Shown: piece after piece, positions 1 to 6,305 of the stretch
Layout of the letters: each line of letters opens with the position of its first letter
Numbering within the stretch: the stretch's first letter is position 1
Assembly: GCA_012518155.1 (NCBI GenBank)
Contig: JAAYTC010000354.1
Coordinates: 1 to 6,419, forward strand
DNA: 6,419 bases
Direction: 5' to 3'
Origin: Bacteroidales bacterium
GTDB lineage: Bacteria > Bacteroidota > Bacteroidia > Bacteroidales > Dysgonomonadaceae
Program-made: the position numbers and the translations under genes
The notes under the pieces: model-generated
The model's database searches: none
Told to the model about the DNA's origin: nothing
The model's input: the letters and a program-made list of their open reading frames with translations, nothing else

Positions 1-208
1 AAGATTTTTTTAACTCCCCAAACGTGAGATCTTTATGTGCCCCTTTATCGTTGGTCCAACAGAGTGCACGCTTATCGGGGTTCGTTTTTGCCCACTCGTC
101 CACCACGTCGTACGCGAAGTTGAAGTTCTCCGGTACCTCTACTCGGTAATTTTCCACGAAGTCGCGATGGGACGCGAACGATGTTTGCTTTACAAATTTT
201 TCTATCAT
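1..208 (-). CDS. AMP-forming acyl-CoA/acetyl-CoA synthetase, N-terminal fragment
   Basis: This is the first 69 codons of a minus-strand gene whose remainder lies beyond the left edge of the window. The protein starts MIEKFVKQTSFASHRDFVENY and continues with VPENFNFAYDVVDEWA, TNPDKRALCWTNDKG and a LTFGEL segment. That order (PENFNFAYDVVDEWA, then a D-K-x-AL-x-W strand, then the LTFxEL helix) is typical of the N-terminus of the acetyl-CoA synthetase / medium-chain acyl-CoA ligase branch of the ANL superfamily. Such enzymes activate a carboxylate to acyl-AMP and then to acyl-CoA in the cytoplasm. The catalytic P-loop, the A8 motif and the C-terminal lysine are outside the window, so substrate and integrity cannot be judged. 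The start is the ATG at 208-206, 34 bases after the stop of the XRE/cupin regulator, with only a weak AGG upstream. The close spacing suggests co-transcription with that regulator. The family call is from recalled family resemblance and is fairly sure; the substrate is unknown. Confidence 0.82.
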   Translation of the reverse strand, partial: MIEKFVKQTSFASHRDFVENYRVEVPENFNFAYDVVDEWAKTNPDKRALCWTNDKGAHKDLTFGELKKS

Positions 209-242
209 TTGATAACCTAGTATATGCTATTACGAGTATCTA

Positions 243-803
243 TCACGGGTACAGGATCACGGCAAGAAATTTCACCGGTTTGTCGTTCATCGCTTTCATG
301 CCATGGGGCAGTGACGAGTCGAAGTAGATGCTATCGCCCTTGCCCAGTACAAGATTTTTCCCGTTTATGTTCATCAGCATGCTCCCTTCCAAGATCATGT
401 TGAACTCTTGGCCCGCGTGGATGTTTTTGTAAAAATCGGTATCCATCGGCTTGGGTTCTACCGTTACCACGAATATCTCGGCCACGTTATTGGTAAACCC
501 CGAAGTGAGGGACTGGTACTTGTAGGCCGATACCCTTTCGACGCTCACCCCTTGATCTTTGCGCGTGATGAAATAGGAGTTCATACGCGGTTCGGTACCA
601 AACATCAAGGTTGATATGTCCACGTGAAATTCCCGCTCGATGCGCTGCAGGAACGATACCGAGATATCCTGTTCCCCGCTTTCAAAATCCAAGTAATCTG
701 CCAAGTCCACTTCCAGCTTTCGTGCCATCTCCGTGGGCGTGAGGTCGAGCGCGTCGCGCAATCCTTTGATCCGTTCTCCTATCTGTTTCAAGTCGGTTGT
801 CAT
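243..803 (-). CDS. XRE-family transcriptional regulator with C-terminal cupin domain
   Basis: This 186-residue cytoplasmic regulator has a lambda-repressor-type helix-turn-helix at about residues 6-66 (IGERIKGLRDALDLTPTEMA, then a second helix containing FESGEQDIS) and a small cupin barrel at about 114-183. Cupin features include the HAGQEFNMILEG segment (His129, Glu133), the GKGDSIYF turn and SLPHGMK (His167), which could bind a metal or small ligand. The reading frame is open further upstream to 1025, but that extension overlaps the zupT coding region and has no helix-turn-helix-like content. I chose the ATG at 803-801 because AGGAGGA lies 7 bases upstream and the HTH begins directly after it. 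A GTG one codon earlier is a minor alternative. XRE/cupin proteins of this shape usually repress or activate an adjacent metabolic operon in response to a small molecule. The gene lies 34 bases upstream of the AMP-forming ligase, so control of that ligase is the likely job. Ligand and operator are not known. Confidence 0.9.
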   Translation of the reverse strand: MTTDLKQIGERIKGLRDALDLTPTEMARKLEVDLADYLDFESGEQDISVSFLQRIEREFHVDISTLMFGTEPRMNSYFITRKDQGVSVERVSAYKYQSLTSGFTNNVAEIFVVTVEPKPMDTDFYKNIHAGQEFNMILEGSMLMNINGKNLVLGKGDSIYFDSSLPHGMKAMNDKPVKFLAVILYP

Positions 804-810
804 CACTGTT

Positions 811-817
811 TCCTCCT
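811..817 (-). promoter_or_regulatory. Strong Shine-Dalgarno site for the XRE/cupin regulator
   Basis: AGGAGGA reads on the minus strand, 7 bases before the ATG at 803. It decides the start codon of the regulator against the longer open frame that runs into zupT. None of the other starts in the window has a comparable site: ispE and the S9 peptidase have A/T-rich leaders, and the phosphatase has only AAAGAAAG. Confidence 0.8.
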
Positions 818-844
818 GCGTTAGGTTATAAGTTACGTATACCG

Positions 845-872
845 CGAAGATACATTTTTTTTCGGTTAGCAA
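845..872 (-). promoter_or_regulatory. Probable promoter of the regulator-ligase unit
   Basis: On the minus strand, TATCTTCG (852-845) matches the Bacteroidota -7 box TAnnTTTG at all but one position. A TTG (872-870) lies 17 bases upstream, separated by a run of eight A residues. The canonical -33 to -7 spacer is nearer 19-21 bases, so the -33 assignment is weaker than the -7 box. Transcription would start near 838, giving a leader of about 35 bases that contains the AGGAGGA site. It sits between zupT and the regulator, which supports a separate transcription unit. Confidence 0.55.
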
Positions 873-933
873 GCGCGTAATTATCTGTTTTGATGGATAA
901 GCAGCGCGAGAATGTCCGGATATTATTCCAGCG

Positions 934-1734
934 TTAGATAAACAGGAAAAGGCTAAAAGCCATGATGGCCATTCCAAGGACCAGCCCGATGATGGAAAGG
1001 TGGTGTTTGCCATACTTTTCAGCACTGGGGAGCAGCTCGTCCAACGATATATAGATCATTATACCCGCTACAGCAGCAAGGATAATGGCGTTTAACACCG
1101 GACTCCAGAATGGCATCAGGAACAGGTACGCGATCAAGGCACCGAGCGGTTCAGCCAAGCCCGACGCGAAAGAGAGCCAGAATGCTTTTTTCTTGCTGCC
1201 CGTCGCGTGGTAAATGGGTACCGCTACCGCGATCCCCTCGGGAATGTTGTGAATGGCGATGGCGGCGGTGATGGGAATGGCTACCTCTAAGGATGTAAGT
1301 GCCGACATGAAGGTGGCGATTCCCTCGGGGAAGTTGTGAATAGCAATGGTGATCGCGGTGATGATGCCGGTATGTTTCAACCGGTGATTCGATCGCATCT
1401 CCTCCACGCCATGCATCTCGTGCGGATTCTGTGCTTTGGGCACTAAGAAATCGATGAGGCCAATCAAACCGATGCCCCCGAACAGGCCAAAGATCATGTA
1501 GAGCATGCCTTTTTTTTCGCCAAACTCGTCGGAGAGCGACTCGAGCGAAGTGGGCAACATCTCCATGAAGGAGACGTAAATCATTACCCCCGCGGAGAGG
1601 CCGAGCGCGAAACTAAGGAAGTTGGTATTGGTGCGCTTGGCCACGAACGCGATCAAGCTCCCGATACCGGTAGAGATACCCGCGATAAAGGTGAGGGTAA
1701 ACGCGATCAGAACGGTTTGATTGTCCATTATCAT
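934..1734 (-). CDS. zupT: ZupT-type ZIP family divalent metal transporter
   Basis: This is an inner-membrane ZIP permease of 266 residues, close to the 257 of E. coli ZupT, expected to import Zn2+ and to a lesser degree other divalent cations such as Fe2+ or Mn2+. The sequence shows about eight hydrophobic segments, an early SAGVMIYVSFMEMLP segment (residues 47-61) and a histidine-containing loop (NPHEMHGVEEM, 103-113). The two signature metal-site motifs are HNFPEG (133-138) in predicted helix 4 and HNIPEG (162-167) in helix 5, followed by GLAEP with Glu195 and a late VDELMP-like SLDELLP. All key residues are present, so the protein looks functional. Its ATG at 1734 overlaps the phosphatase stop as ATGA, implying translational coupling; an in-frame ATG two codons later is an alternative start. 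No Zur-like operator is visible next to it, and it appears to depend on the upstream promoter. Specificity for zinc is inferred from family. Confidence 0.93.
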   Translation of the reverse strand: MIMDNQTVLIAFTLTFIAGISTGIGSLIAFVAKRTNTNFLSFALGLSAGVMIYVSFMEMLPTSLESLSDEFGEKKGMLYMIFGLFGGIGLIGLIDFLVPKAQNPHEMHGVEEMRSNHRLKHTGIITAITIAIHNFPEGIATFMSALTSLEVAIPITAAIAIHNIPEGIAVAVPIYHATGSKKKAFWLSFASGLAEPLGALIAYLFLMPFWSPVLNAIILAAVAGIMIYISLDELLPSAEKYGKHHLSIIGLVLGMAIMAFSLFLFI

Positions 1735-2522
1735 GCTTGATCCATCCCAACGATTTCTTTCATTATCTCCTCGTGTATCTTGCCGTTAGAGGCTACCATC
1801 TCTCGAGCAAAGACAAAGCGGTCTCCTCCCGAAAAATCGGTACAGGTGCCTCCGGCTTGGATCAGGATGAATGCCCCGGCTGCCACATCCCAGGGCGAAA
1901 GGCCCGAGTGAAAGAACGCGTCGGTCACGCCGGCAGCCACGTAGCAAAGGTCCAGCGCGGCCGACCCCTTGATTCGGAAGCTGGCTTTACGGAACTGTTT
2001 CAATGCCCGTTGGAGGATTTGCTCCCCCTGTTGGTTCAGGCTGTAGGGAATGCCAAAACCGATATAGCCGTTCTCGATGGAAGCGTGCCAGCTCACCGAT
2101 AGCTGTTCGTCGTTCATATAGGCTTTGCCCCCTTCGGTTGCCCAGTACATTTGATTGACTACCGGGTCGTGAACCACGCCTAAAATGGTTTCACTGCCTC
2201 GTGTTAGTGCGATGCTTACCGAGTACGTGGTGTCGCCGTGCACGTAATTGCTGGTGCCATCCAGCGGGTCGATGATCCAGGTATAGGTTTTCTCCACGTA
2301 CTCCACGGTACCTTCCTCGGTCAGGAAACCGGAATCGGGTAGCAACGCTTGCAATCCTTTCACCAGCATCTCCTCCGCGGTTTTGTCTACATAGGTCACG
2401 TAATCACGCGTCCCCTTCATCTCCACGTCCTTTCGTTTCAATTCTGCCTGCTCCGCCACGAGGTATTCCCCCACGGAGCGGGCTAACGCTTTCACTTCAC
2501 TGCATAATCTATTTATATCCAT
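1731..2522 (-). CDS. Inositol-monophosphatase family protein (SuhB-like)
   Basis: A cytoplasmic Mg2+-dependent phosphatase of 263 residues, the usual length for the family. Motifs are in the expected order: GFLTEEG (65-71) with metal ligands Glu69/Glu70; WIIDPLDGTSNYVHG (82-96) with Asp85 and Asp88; GSAALDLCYVAAG (186-198); and SPWDVAAGAFILIQAGG (209-225) with Asp212. The GSAALDLCYVAAG segment favours a true inositol-1-phosphatase / SuhB relative over CysQ-type 3'(2'),5'-bisphosphate nucleotidases or fructose bisphosphatases, but substrate cannot be fixed from sequence. The ATG at 2522 is preceded by a purine-rich AAAGAAAG and lies 34 bases after the S9 peptidase stop. The stop codon overlaps the zupT start by four bases. 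No promoter box is seen in the upstream gap, so it is probably read from the ispE promoter. Possible roles include inositol phosphate or other sugar phosphate turnover. Confidence 0.92.
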   Translation of the reverse strand: MDINRLCSEVKALARSVGEYLVAEQAELKRKDVEMKGTRDYVTYVDKTAEEMLVKGLQALLPDSGFLTEEGTVEYVEKTYTWIIDPLDGTSNYVHGDTTYSVSIALTRGSETILGVVHDPVVNQMYWATEGGKAYMNDEQLSVSWHASIENGYIGFGIPYSLNQQGEQILQRALKQFRKASFRIKGSAALDLCYVAAGVTDAFFHSGLSPWDVAAGAFILIQAGGTCTDFSGGDRFVFAREMVASNGKIHEEIMKEIVGMDQA

Positions 2523-2556
2523 ATGTTTCTTTCTTTATCAAAAATGAACGGGTTTT

Positions 2557-5250
2557 TTATTTATCGGGATACATCGAATCCCACCAGCGCGGATCATCCT
2601 TGAGCCATTTAGCGAACCACGCGTAGATCGCGTTGTTCCACGCCACCCGTTTATCGTAGTCGTAGATCGCGTGGTTCTCTCCCTCCACCTGAATAAACTC
2701 CACCTCTTTGCCGAGCAGCTTCAACGCGGTGTACATCTGTATACTCTCGCCGATGGGGACGTTCGTGTCGGCCGTTCCATGAAGAAGCAAGAGCGGTGTT
2801 TCGATCTTGTCGGCATGAAAAAGAGGGCTCTGTTTCACGTAGAGCTCCGGGTTATTCCAAGGGTAGCTGCCCGCGCTGGCACCGGCACTGTAGGAGTACC
2901 CCCAGTATCCCTCGCCCCAGTAGCTGGTGATGTTGCTGATGCCCGCGTGCGACACGGATGCTGAAAAGAGGTCCGTTTGGGTAATAAGGTATTGCGTCAT
3001 GAATCCCCCGTACGATGCCCCGATGTTGCCAATTTTACTGCCATCCACGAAGGGGTGGGTGGCCACGAAAGCACGTACCCCCTCCATGATTTCGTCCGCG
3101 GTTTGTTCACCCCACGCGTTCACGTGGCGTGCCGAGAACTCTTGACCGTATCCCGTGGTGCCACTCGGCTGTAGGGTGTATACCACGTAGTCTTGCGCGG
3201 CGTACACGTGCAACGGGTAGGTACTTTCGAACGTGCGGGAGGTGGGGCTTGTTCCCCCGTAGTAATAGACGATCAGCGGGTATTTTTTTCCCGGGTCGAA
3301 GTCGGGCGGCAGGTAGTAGCGTCCCTCGATCCGGTCGCCGTGTGAACTGGTAAAATTCCAGTCCTTCACCTCTCCCAAGTTCAACTTACCGAGTCGCTCC
3401 TCGTAAGGATCGGCAATCAGGGTCGATTCCATGTTTCGGAGGTTCAGGAGATAGCTCCGGTTGGAGTTGGAGGTGCTCACTCCCGTGTAGGTCGCCCAAT
3501 CGGCATTATCCGCGATGTTGAACGAGCGGATCACATCTTCTCGCAACGGCAGGCGTTCAAATTTCCGGTTCCTTGGCGAGTAGCGATACATATTCGAACG
3601 GTCGCCCTCCTCTACCCGGTAATAGATATAGTTGTCCCTCGGGTTCCACTCCTGCGCGTTAATCGCGGGGTCGAAATCCCGGGTGACGGGGTCGACCTGT
3701 TTGGTCTCTAAGTCGAAAATAAACGACTGGGTGTCGTAACTATTAGCAATTTGTCCCGGTTCGATGTTCAGGCCGATGCCGTTGAACGCTTCGGGCGCCC
3801 CGTGCACCAGTAGCTTCTTCGCGTCGGGCGAGAATTGCGCCGAGTAGGTGTATATTTGATCTTTCCAGATCGTGTCGACCGCCATCGTCTCCAGGTCCAG
3901 CATGTAGAGCGAGCTTTTTCGGAAAGGGCGCTCTGATAGATCCTCCTCCGACGTGGAGAAGAGCAGGTAGCGCACGTCGTCCGTCACGTCGTTCAGCGAC
4001 GCGGTCTGCCTCCCGAAGGTGAGCTGCTGCGTGAGCCCCGTGTCGAAAAAATAGCGGTACAGGAAGTAACGGTCACGGTAGTGCGACTGGCGGTCGTCGA
4101 TCCCGATGAGCCGTTTAAGTCCCCCCGGGTTGCTGATGACGAGGGTCTCTTTCGACGAGAAGAAGAGCGACTGCTCGTCGGGTGCCATATGGAAGTTCTC
4201 CTTGGGCAGCCCTTCTGCCAGCACGGCCGTCTCCATCGTCAACGGGTCCAACGTGTAAAGGGTACGCCCTTCGTTGTCGTCTGCCGTGAACATGAGCAGT
4301 TCTCGTTTGGGCATCCAGCGCAGTTGGGAGCGGCTGGAGGGTTCCGACAAGATGACCCGCTTTTGCCGTGTATCGTATATCTCGGTATGATTGCGATTGC
4401 TTCCGCCGGGCAATGTTTCCCGGAAGCTTAGCAGCAAGAAGCGGCCGCCGGGGGAGATCGATGAGTTGGTGACTCGCTTTCCTTCCAAGATATCCTTGAT
4501 ATTGATCCGTCTTTTTTCCGTGTCATTGAAAGTATAGGAAAGCAACGAATCTGCCTCATCGGGTTTTACTTCTATCTTCAGTGCCGGCTCCGTTTTGTCA
4601 TCTGCCGAGGTGAGCATCTTGATAACGAGGCGGGCGTTATTGGTAAACCCGTTCAGGTTGGCATCCACCGAACCGGACTGGTGAAGGCTGTCGTTCTGCT
4701 GCGTTTTGGTGGCTCTCTTCACGCCATCGATCCATAGCTCCAACGGGTTGGGCGAGGTAACGGTGAGTTTCCCCTTGCCGTACCGGTCGCCCGTCACAAA
4801 GAGCGAGAGCAGCTGAAAAGCCTTTCCTTCTTCCGGCTTGGGTAGAAAAAAATAACCCGCCGTATCGGGCGTCAACACGGTGTTGAAACGCTCCTGCTCG
4901 GGAAAAGCCACCGAAAAAGAGAGGAGCATCTCTTCCGAGAAGGGGCTATTATCGATATTCACGCTATCCAGCAATACCGGTTTTTGCACGGGAATAGGGC
5001 CGAATGAACTGATTTTTTCCGGCATAATCGACTCCCGTGGCTGTGTCTGTTCCTGTGTCTGTTCCTGCTCCTGTTCTTGCTTCTGCTTCTGTTCTTGCTC
5101 TTGCTTCTGTTCACGTGTCTGCTCCTGTGCCTGAGTAGGAACAGCCAACAGCATGCACGCCATGATGTTCAGGAACAGCAGGCCTTTTCTTAAAATTGGG
5201 TTGTTTCTGAACGCGACTGAAAAAGCGTTCACCAAAAAGTGTTGTTGCAT
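2557..5250 (-). CDS. Secreted S9-family serine peptidase (dipeptidyl-peptidase-like)
   Basis: An 897-residue exported serine peptidase. Residues 1-41 form a signal peptide with a long n-region, hydrophobic core GLLFLNIMACMLLAV and likely cleavage after TQA. Cys32 sits inside the core, so a lipoprotein is unlikely. A Q-rich repeat covers 42-70. Residues about 80-245 form an extra beta-rich N-terminal region (TSPNPLELWIDGVKRATK), followed by a beta-propeller (about 255-635) with WD40/TolB-like strands such as SPGGRFLLLSF and SPDAKKLLVHG. The alpha/beta-hydrolase domain runs from about 638 to the end, with YYYGG (662-666), the nucleophile motif GASYGG (Ser746), HGTADTNVP (Asp828) and GENHAIYD (His860), an intact triad. 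Relatives such as DPP IV and prolyl tripeptidyl peptidase remove short peptides from N-termini in the periplasm; here a role in peptide nutrition is inferred. The start ATG at 5250 lies 35 bases after the ispE stop and has no Shine-Dalgarno sequence. Exact cleavage preference is unknown. Confidence 0.92.
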   Translation of the reverse strand: MQQHFLVNAFSVAFRNNPILRKGLLFLNIMACMLLAVPTQAQEQTREQKQEQEQKQKQEQEQEQTQEQTQPRESIMPEKISSFGPIPVQKPVLLDSVNIDNSPFSEEMLLSFSVAFPEQERFNTVLTPDTAGYFFLPKPEEGKAFQLLSLFVTGDRYGKGKLTVTSPNPLELWIDGVKRATKTQQNDSLHQSGSVDANLNGFTNNARLVIKMLTSADDKTEPALKIEVKPDEADSLLSYTFNDTEKRRINIKDILEGKRVTNSSISPGGRFLLLSFRETLPGGSNRNHTEIYDTRQKRVILSEPSSRSQLRWMPKRELLMFTADDNEGRTLYTLDPLTMETAVLAEGLPKENFHMAPDEQSLFFSSKETLVISNPGGLKRLIGIDDRQSHYRDRYFLYRYFFDTGLTQQLTFGRQTASLNDVTDDVRYLLFSTSEEDLSERPFRKSSLYMLDLETMAVDTIWKDQIYTYSAQFSPDAKKLLVHGAPEAFNGIGLNIEPGQIANSYDTQSFIFDLETKQVDPVTRDFDPAINAQEWNPRDNYIYYRVEEGDRSNMYRYSPRNRKFERLPLREDVIRSFNIADNADWATYTGVSTSNSNRSYLLNLRNMESTLIADPYEERLGKLNLGEVKDWNFTSSHGDRIEGRYYLPPDFDPGKKYPLIVYYYGGTSPTSRTFESTYPLHVYAAQDYVVYTLQPSGTTGYGQEFSARHVNAWGEQTADEIMEGVRAFVATHPFVDGSKIGNIGASYGGFMTQYLITQTDLFSASVSHAGISNITSYWGEGYWGYSYSAGASAGSYPWNNPELYVKQSPLFHADKIETPLLLLHGTADTNVPIGESIQMYTALKLLGKEVEFIQVEGENHAIYDYDKRVAWNNAIYAWFAKWLKDDPRWWDSMYPDK
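5041..5127 (-). repeat. Hexanucleotide coding repeat giving an X-Gln dipeptide array
   Basis: Residues 42-70 of the S9 peptidase have glutamine at every even position but one (residue 46 is Arg), with Glu, Lys or Thr mostly between. In the DNA a CTG or TTG (plus strand) recurs every six bases. Two copies of a perfect 12-base unit, CTGTGTCTGTTC, lie in tandem at 5041-5064, and the rest is a degenerate version. Lengths in multiples of six bases would keep the frame, so the tract could change length by slippage without breaking the gene. It sits between the signal peptide and the first folded domain and probably acts as a flexible charged linker. Confidence 0.85.
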
Positions 5251-5285
5251 AGGTCGTTTATATCAATTAATATACTAATTTTTTC

Positions 5286-6200
5286 TTATTTATTGCTCCA
5301 GACGAAATGTTCGCGGAACGAGTTTTGCCACTCGGGCTCCTCCCGAAAGAGCCCGTACACGGATGAACCGGAGCCACTCATGGAGGCGTAGACTGCTCCT
5401 AGGTCGTATAATTGTTTTTTGATCCGGTAAATTTCGGGATATTTTTTGAATATCACTGGTTCGAAATCATTTTTCAACCACTCTTTCCATTCTGATACCG
5501 GTTTCTTAACAATTTCCCGTAACGATAGTTCGGCTATTTTAGGAGTGACGAGGGAGTAGGCCTCTTTGGTAGCGATGGAGATATCCGGTTTTACCAGTAG
5601 AAGAAAATATCCCGATAAATCGAGATCAAAGGGCTCCAGTACATCACCTATCCCACTGGCTAACGCAGGTTGGTTACGGATAAAGAACGCGCAATCGGCA
5701 CCAAGCGTGGCTGCCATTCCGGCCAATTCATCGTTCGAGAGACCGAGGCTGAAATTGTTGTTCAGCAATTGTAGCATGAATGCCGCGTTTGATGATCCGC
5801 CGCCCAGCCCCGCACCGGATGGGATCTTCTTTAACAGGTGAATGTCAATGGGTGGCAGGGTGCGATGAGTAGCCATTAATTGCCAGGCTTTTATCACCAG
5901 ATTGTCTTCTGGATTGCCTGCTAATTGGAGACCGGTTTGGAACAACCGGTACTTGGTGTCGGCATCTGAAACCCACGGCTCCGGCCCTGTTGAAAGTCCC
6001 GTCACCCTCGTTATCACCCTCTTTTTATTCGCCTGTTCCTGGGCTGGATGGGATCCTTTTGTTTCCCGCGTGGGGATAATTTCCAGTGCATCTTTTAATC
6101 CGATCGGGTAAAAGAGAGTCTCCAAGTTATGGTAACCATCCTCTCGGCGAGAGATAATATGAAGGCCAATATTGATTTTCGCGTTGGGAAAGCAGATCAT
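5286..6200 (-). CDS. ispE: 4-diphosphocytidyl-2-C-methyl-D-erythritol kinase
   Basis: IspE phosphorylates the 2-hydroxyl of CDP-methylerythritol with ATP in the MEP pathway for isopentenyl diphosphate, in the cytoplasm. The 304-residue protein is a GHMP kinase: substrate-binding N-terminus FPNAKINIGLHI with Lys8 (residues 4-15), RREDGYHNLETLFYPIGLKDAL (18-39), the ATP-binding loop PSGAGLGGGSSNAA (127-140), GADCAFF with catalytic Asp169 (167-173), and the C-terminal motif MSGSGSSVYGLF (274-285). All catalytic elements are present. It is some 25-30 residues longer than the Bacteroidales homologues I recall; the extra length lies at about residues 44-85, a polar stretch rich in K, T and Q. The ATG at 6200 is set by the MICFPNAKIN start typical of the family and by a near-consensus promoter just upstream, giving a leader of only about a dozen bases without a Shine-Dalgarno site. 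It appears to be the first gene of the unit running to zupT. Confidence 0.96.
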   Translation of the reverse strand: MICFPNAKINIGLHIISRREDGYHNLETLFYPIGLKDALEIIPTRETKGSHPAQEQANKKRVITRVTGLSTGPEPWVSDADTKYRLFQTGLQLAGNPEDNLVIKAWQLMATHRTLPPIDIHLLKKIPSGAGLGGGSSNAAFMLQLLNNNFSLGLSNDELAGMAATLGADCAFFIRNQPALASGIGDVLEPFDLDLSGYFLLLVKPDISIATKEAYSLVTPKIAELSLREIVKKPVSEWKEWLKNDFEPVIFKKYPEIYRIKKQLYDLGAVYASMSGSGSSVYGLFREEPEWQNSFREHFVWSNK

Positions 6201-6217
6201 TTTTTATATTTTGCTTA

Positions 6218-6249
6218 CAAAGATACACAACACGTACATTTCAGCCAAA
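6218..6249 (-). promoter_or_regulatory. Bacteroidota-type promoter upstream of ispE
   Basis: On the minus strand, TATCTTTG (6225-6218) is an exact match to the -7 box TAnnTTTG, and TTTG (6249-6246) lies 20 bases upstream, the expected -33 element and spacing. Transcription should start near 6212, about a dozen bases before the ispE ATG. It is the only strong promoter seen ahead of the ispE-peptidase-phosphatase-zupT run. Confidence 0.8.
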
Positions 6250-6261
6250 AACCGTACATTT
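6233..6261. repeat. Paired 9-base direct repeats over the ispE promoter
   Basis: CGTACATTT (plus strand) occurs at 6233-6241 and again at 6253-6261, offset by 20 bases, about two helical turns. One copy lies between the -33 and -7 boxes and the other just upstream of the -33 box. The placement would suit a regulator binding one DNA face, but two copies of a 9-mer may also be chance in A/T-rich DNA. Confidence 0.45.
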
Positions 6262-6305
6262 ATGGTAAAACAGCCGTGTTATACTTGATTTGCCGTGGAT
6301 ACTCA

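Noticed and set aside
35..220. Plus-strand 61-residue reading frame at the left edge
   Set aside because: It is antisense to the N-terminus of the AMP-forming ligase, whose minus-strand translation has clear family features.
804..1025. N-terminal extension of the regulator reading frame to an ATG at 1025
   Set aside because: It overlaps zupT on the same strand in another frame, has no domain-like content, and the start at 803 has a strong Shine-Dalgarno site directly before the helix-turn-helix.
4880..5134. Plus-strand reading frame rich in alternating cysteine
   Set aside because: The Cys-x-Cys pattern is only the antisense reading of the Gln-rich repeat in the peptidase; it has no promoter or RBS support and lies wholly inside a well-supported gene.
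5143..5160. Possible lipoprotein signal (Cys32 in NIMAC) in the S9 peptidase
   Set aside because: The cysteine lies in the middle of the hydrophobic core with MLLAV following it, and the -2 position is Met, which fits a type I signal peptide cut after Ala41 better.
5264..5280. A/T-rich near-palindrome in the ispE-peptidase gap (AATTA-TATA-TAATT)
   Set aside because: No G/C stem for a terminator and no TAnnTTTG box; in such A/T-rich sequence partial symmetry is expected by chance.
6262..6305. Possible terminator after the barrel protein gene
   Set aside because: The repeated GCCGTG motifs here are in direct, not inverted, orientation, so they form no hairpin, and no T-run follows.
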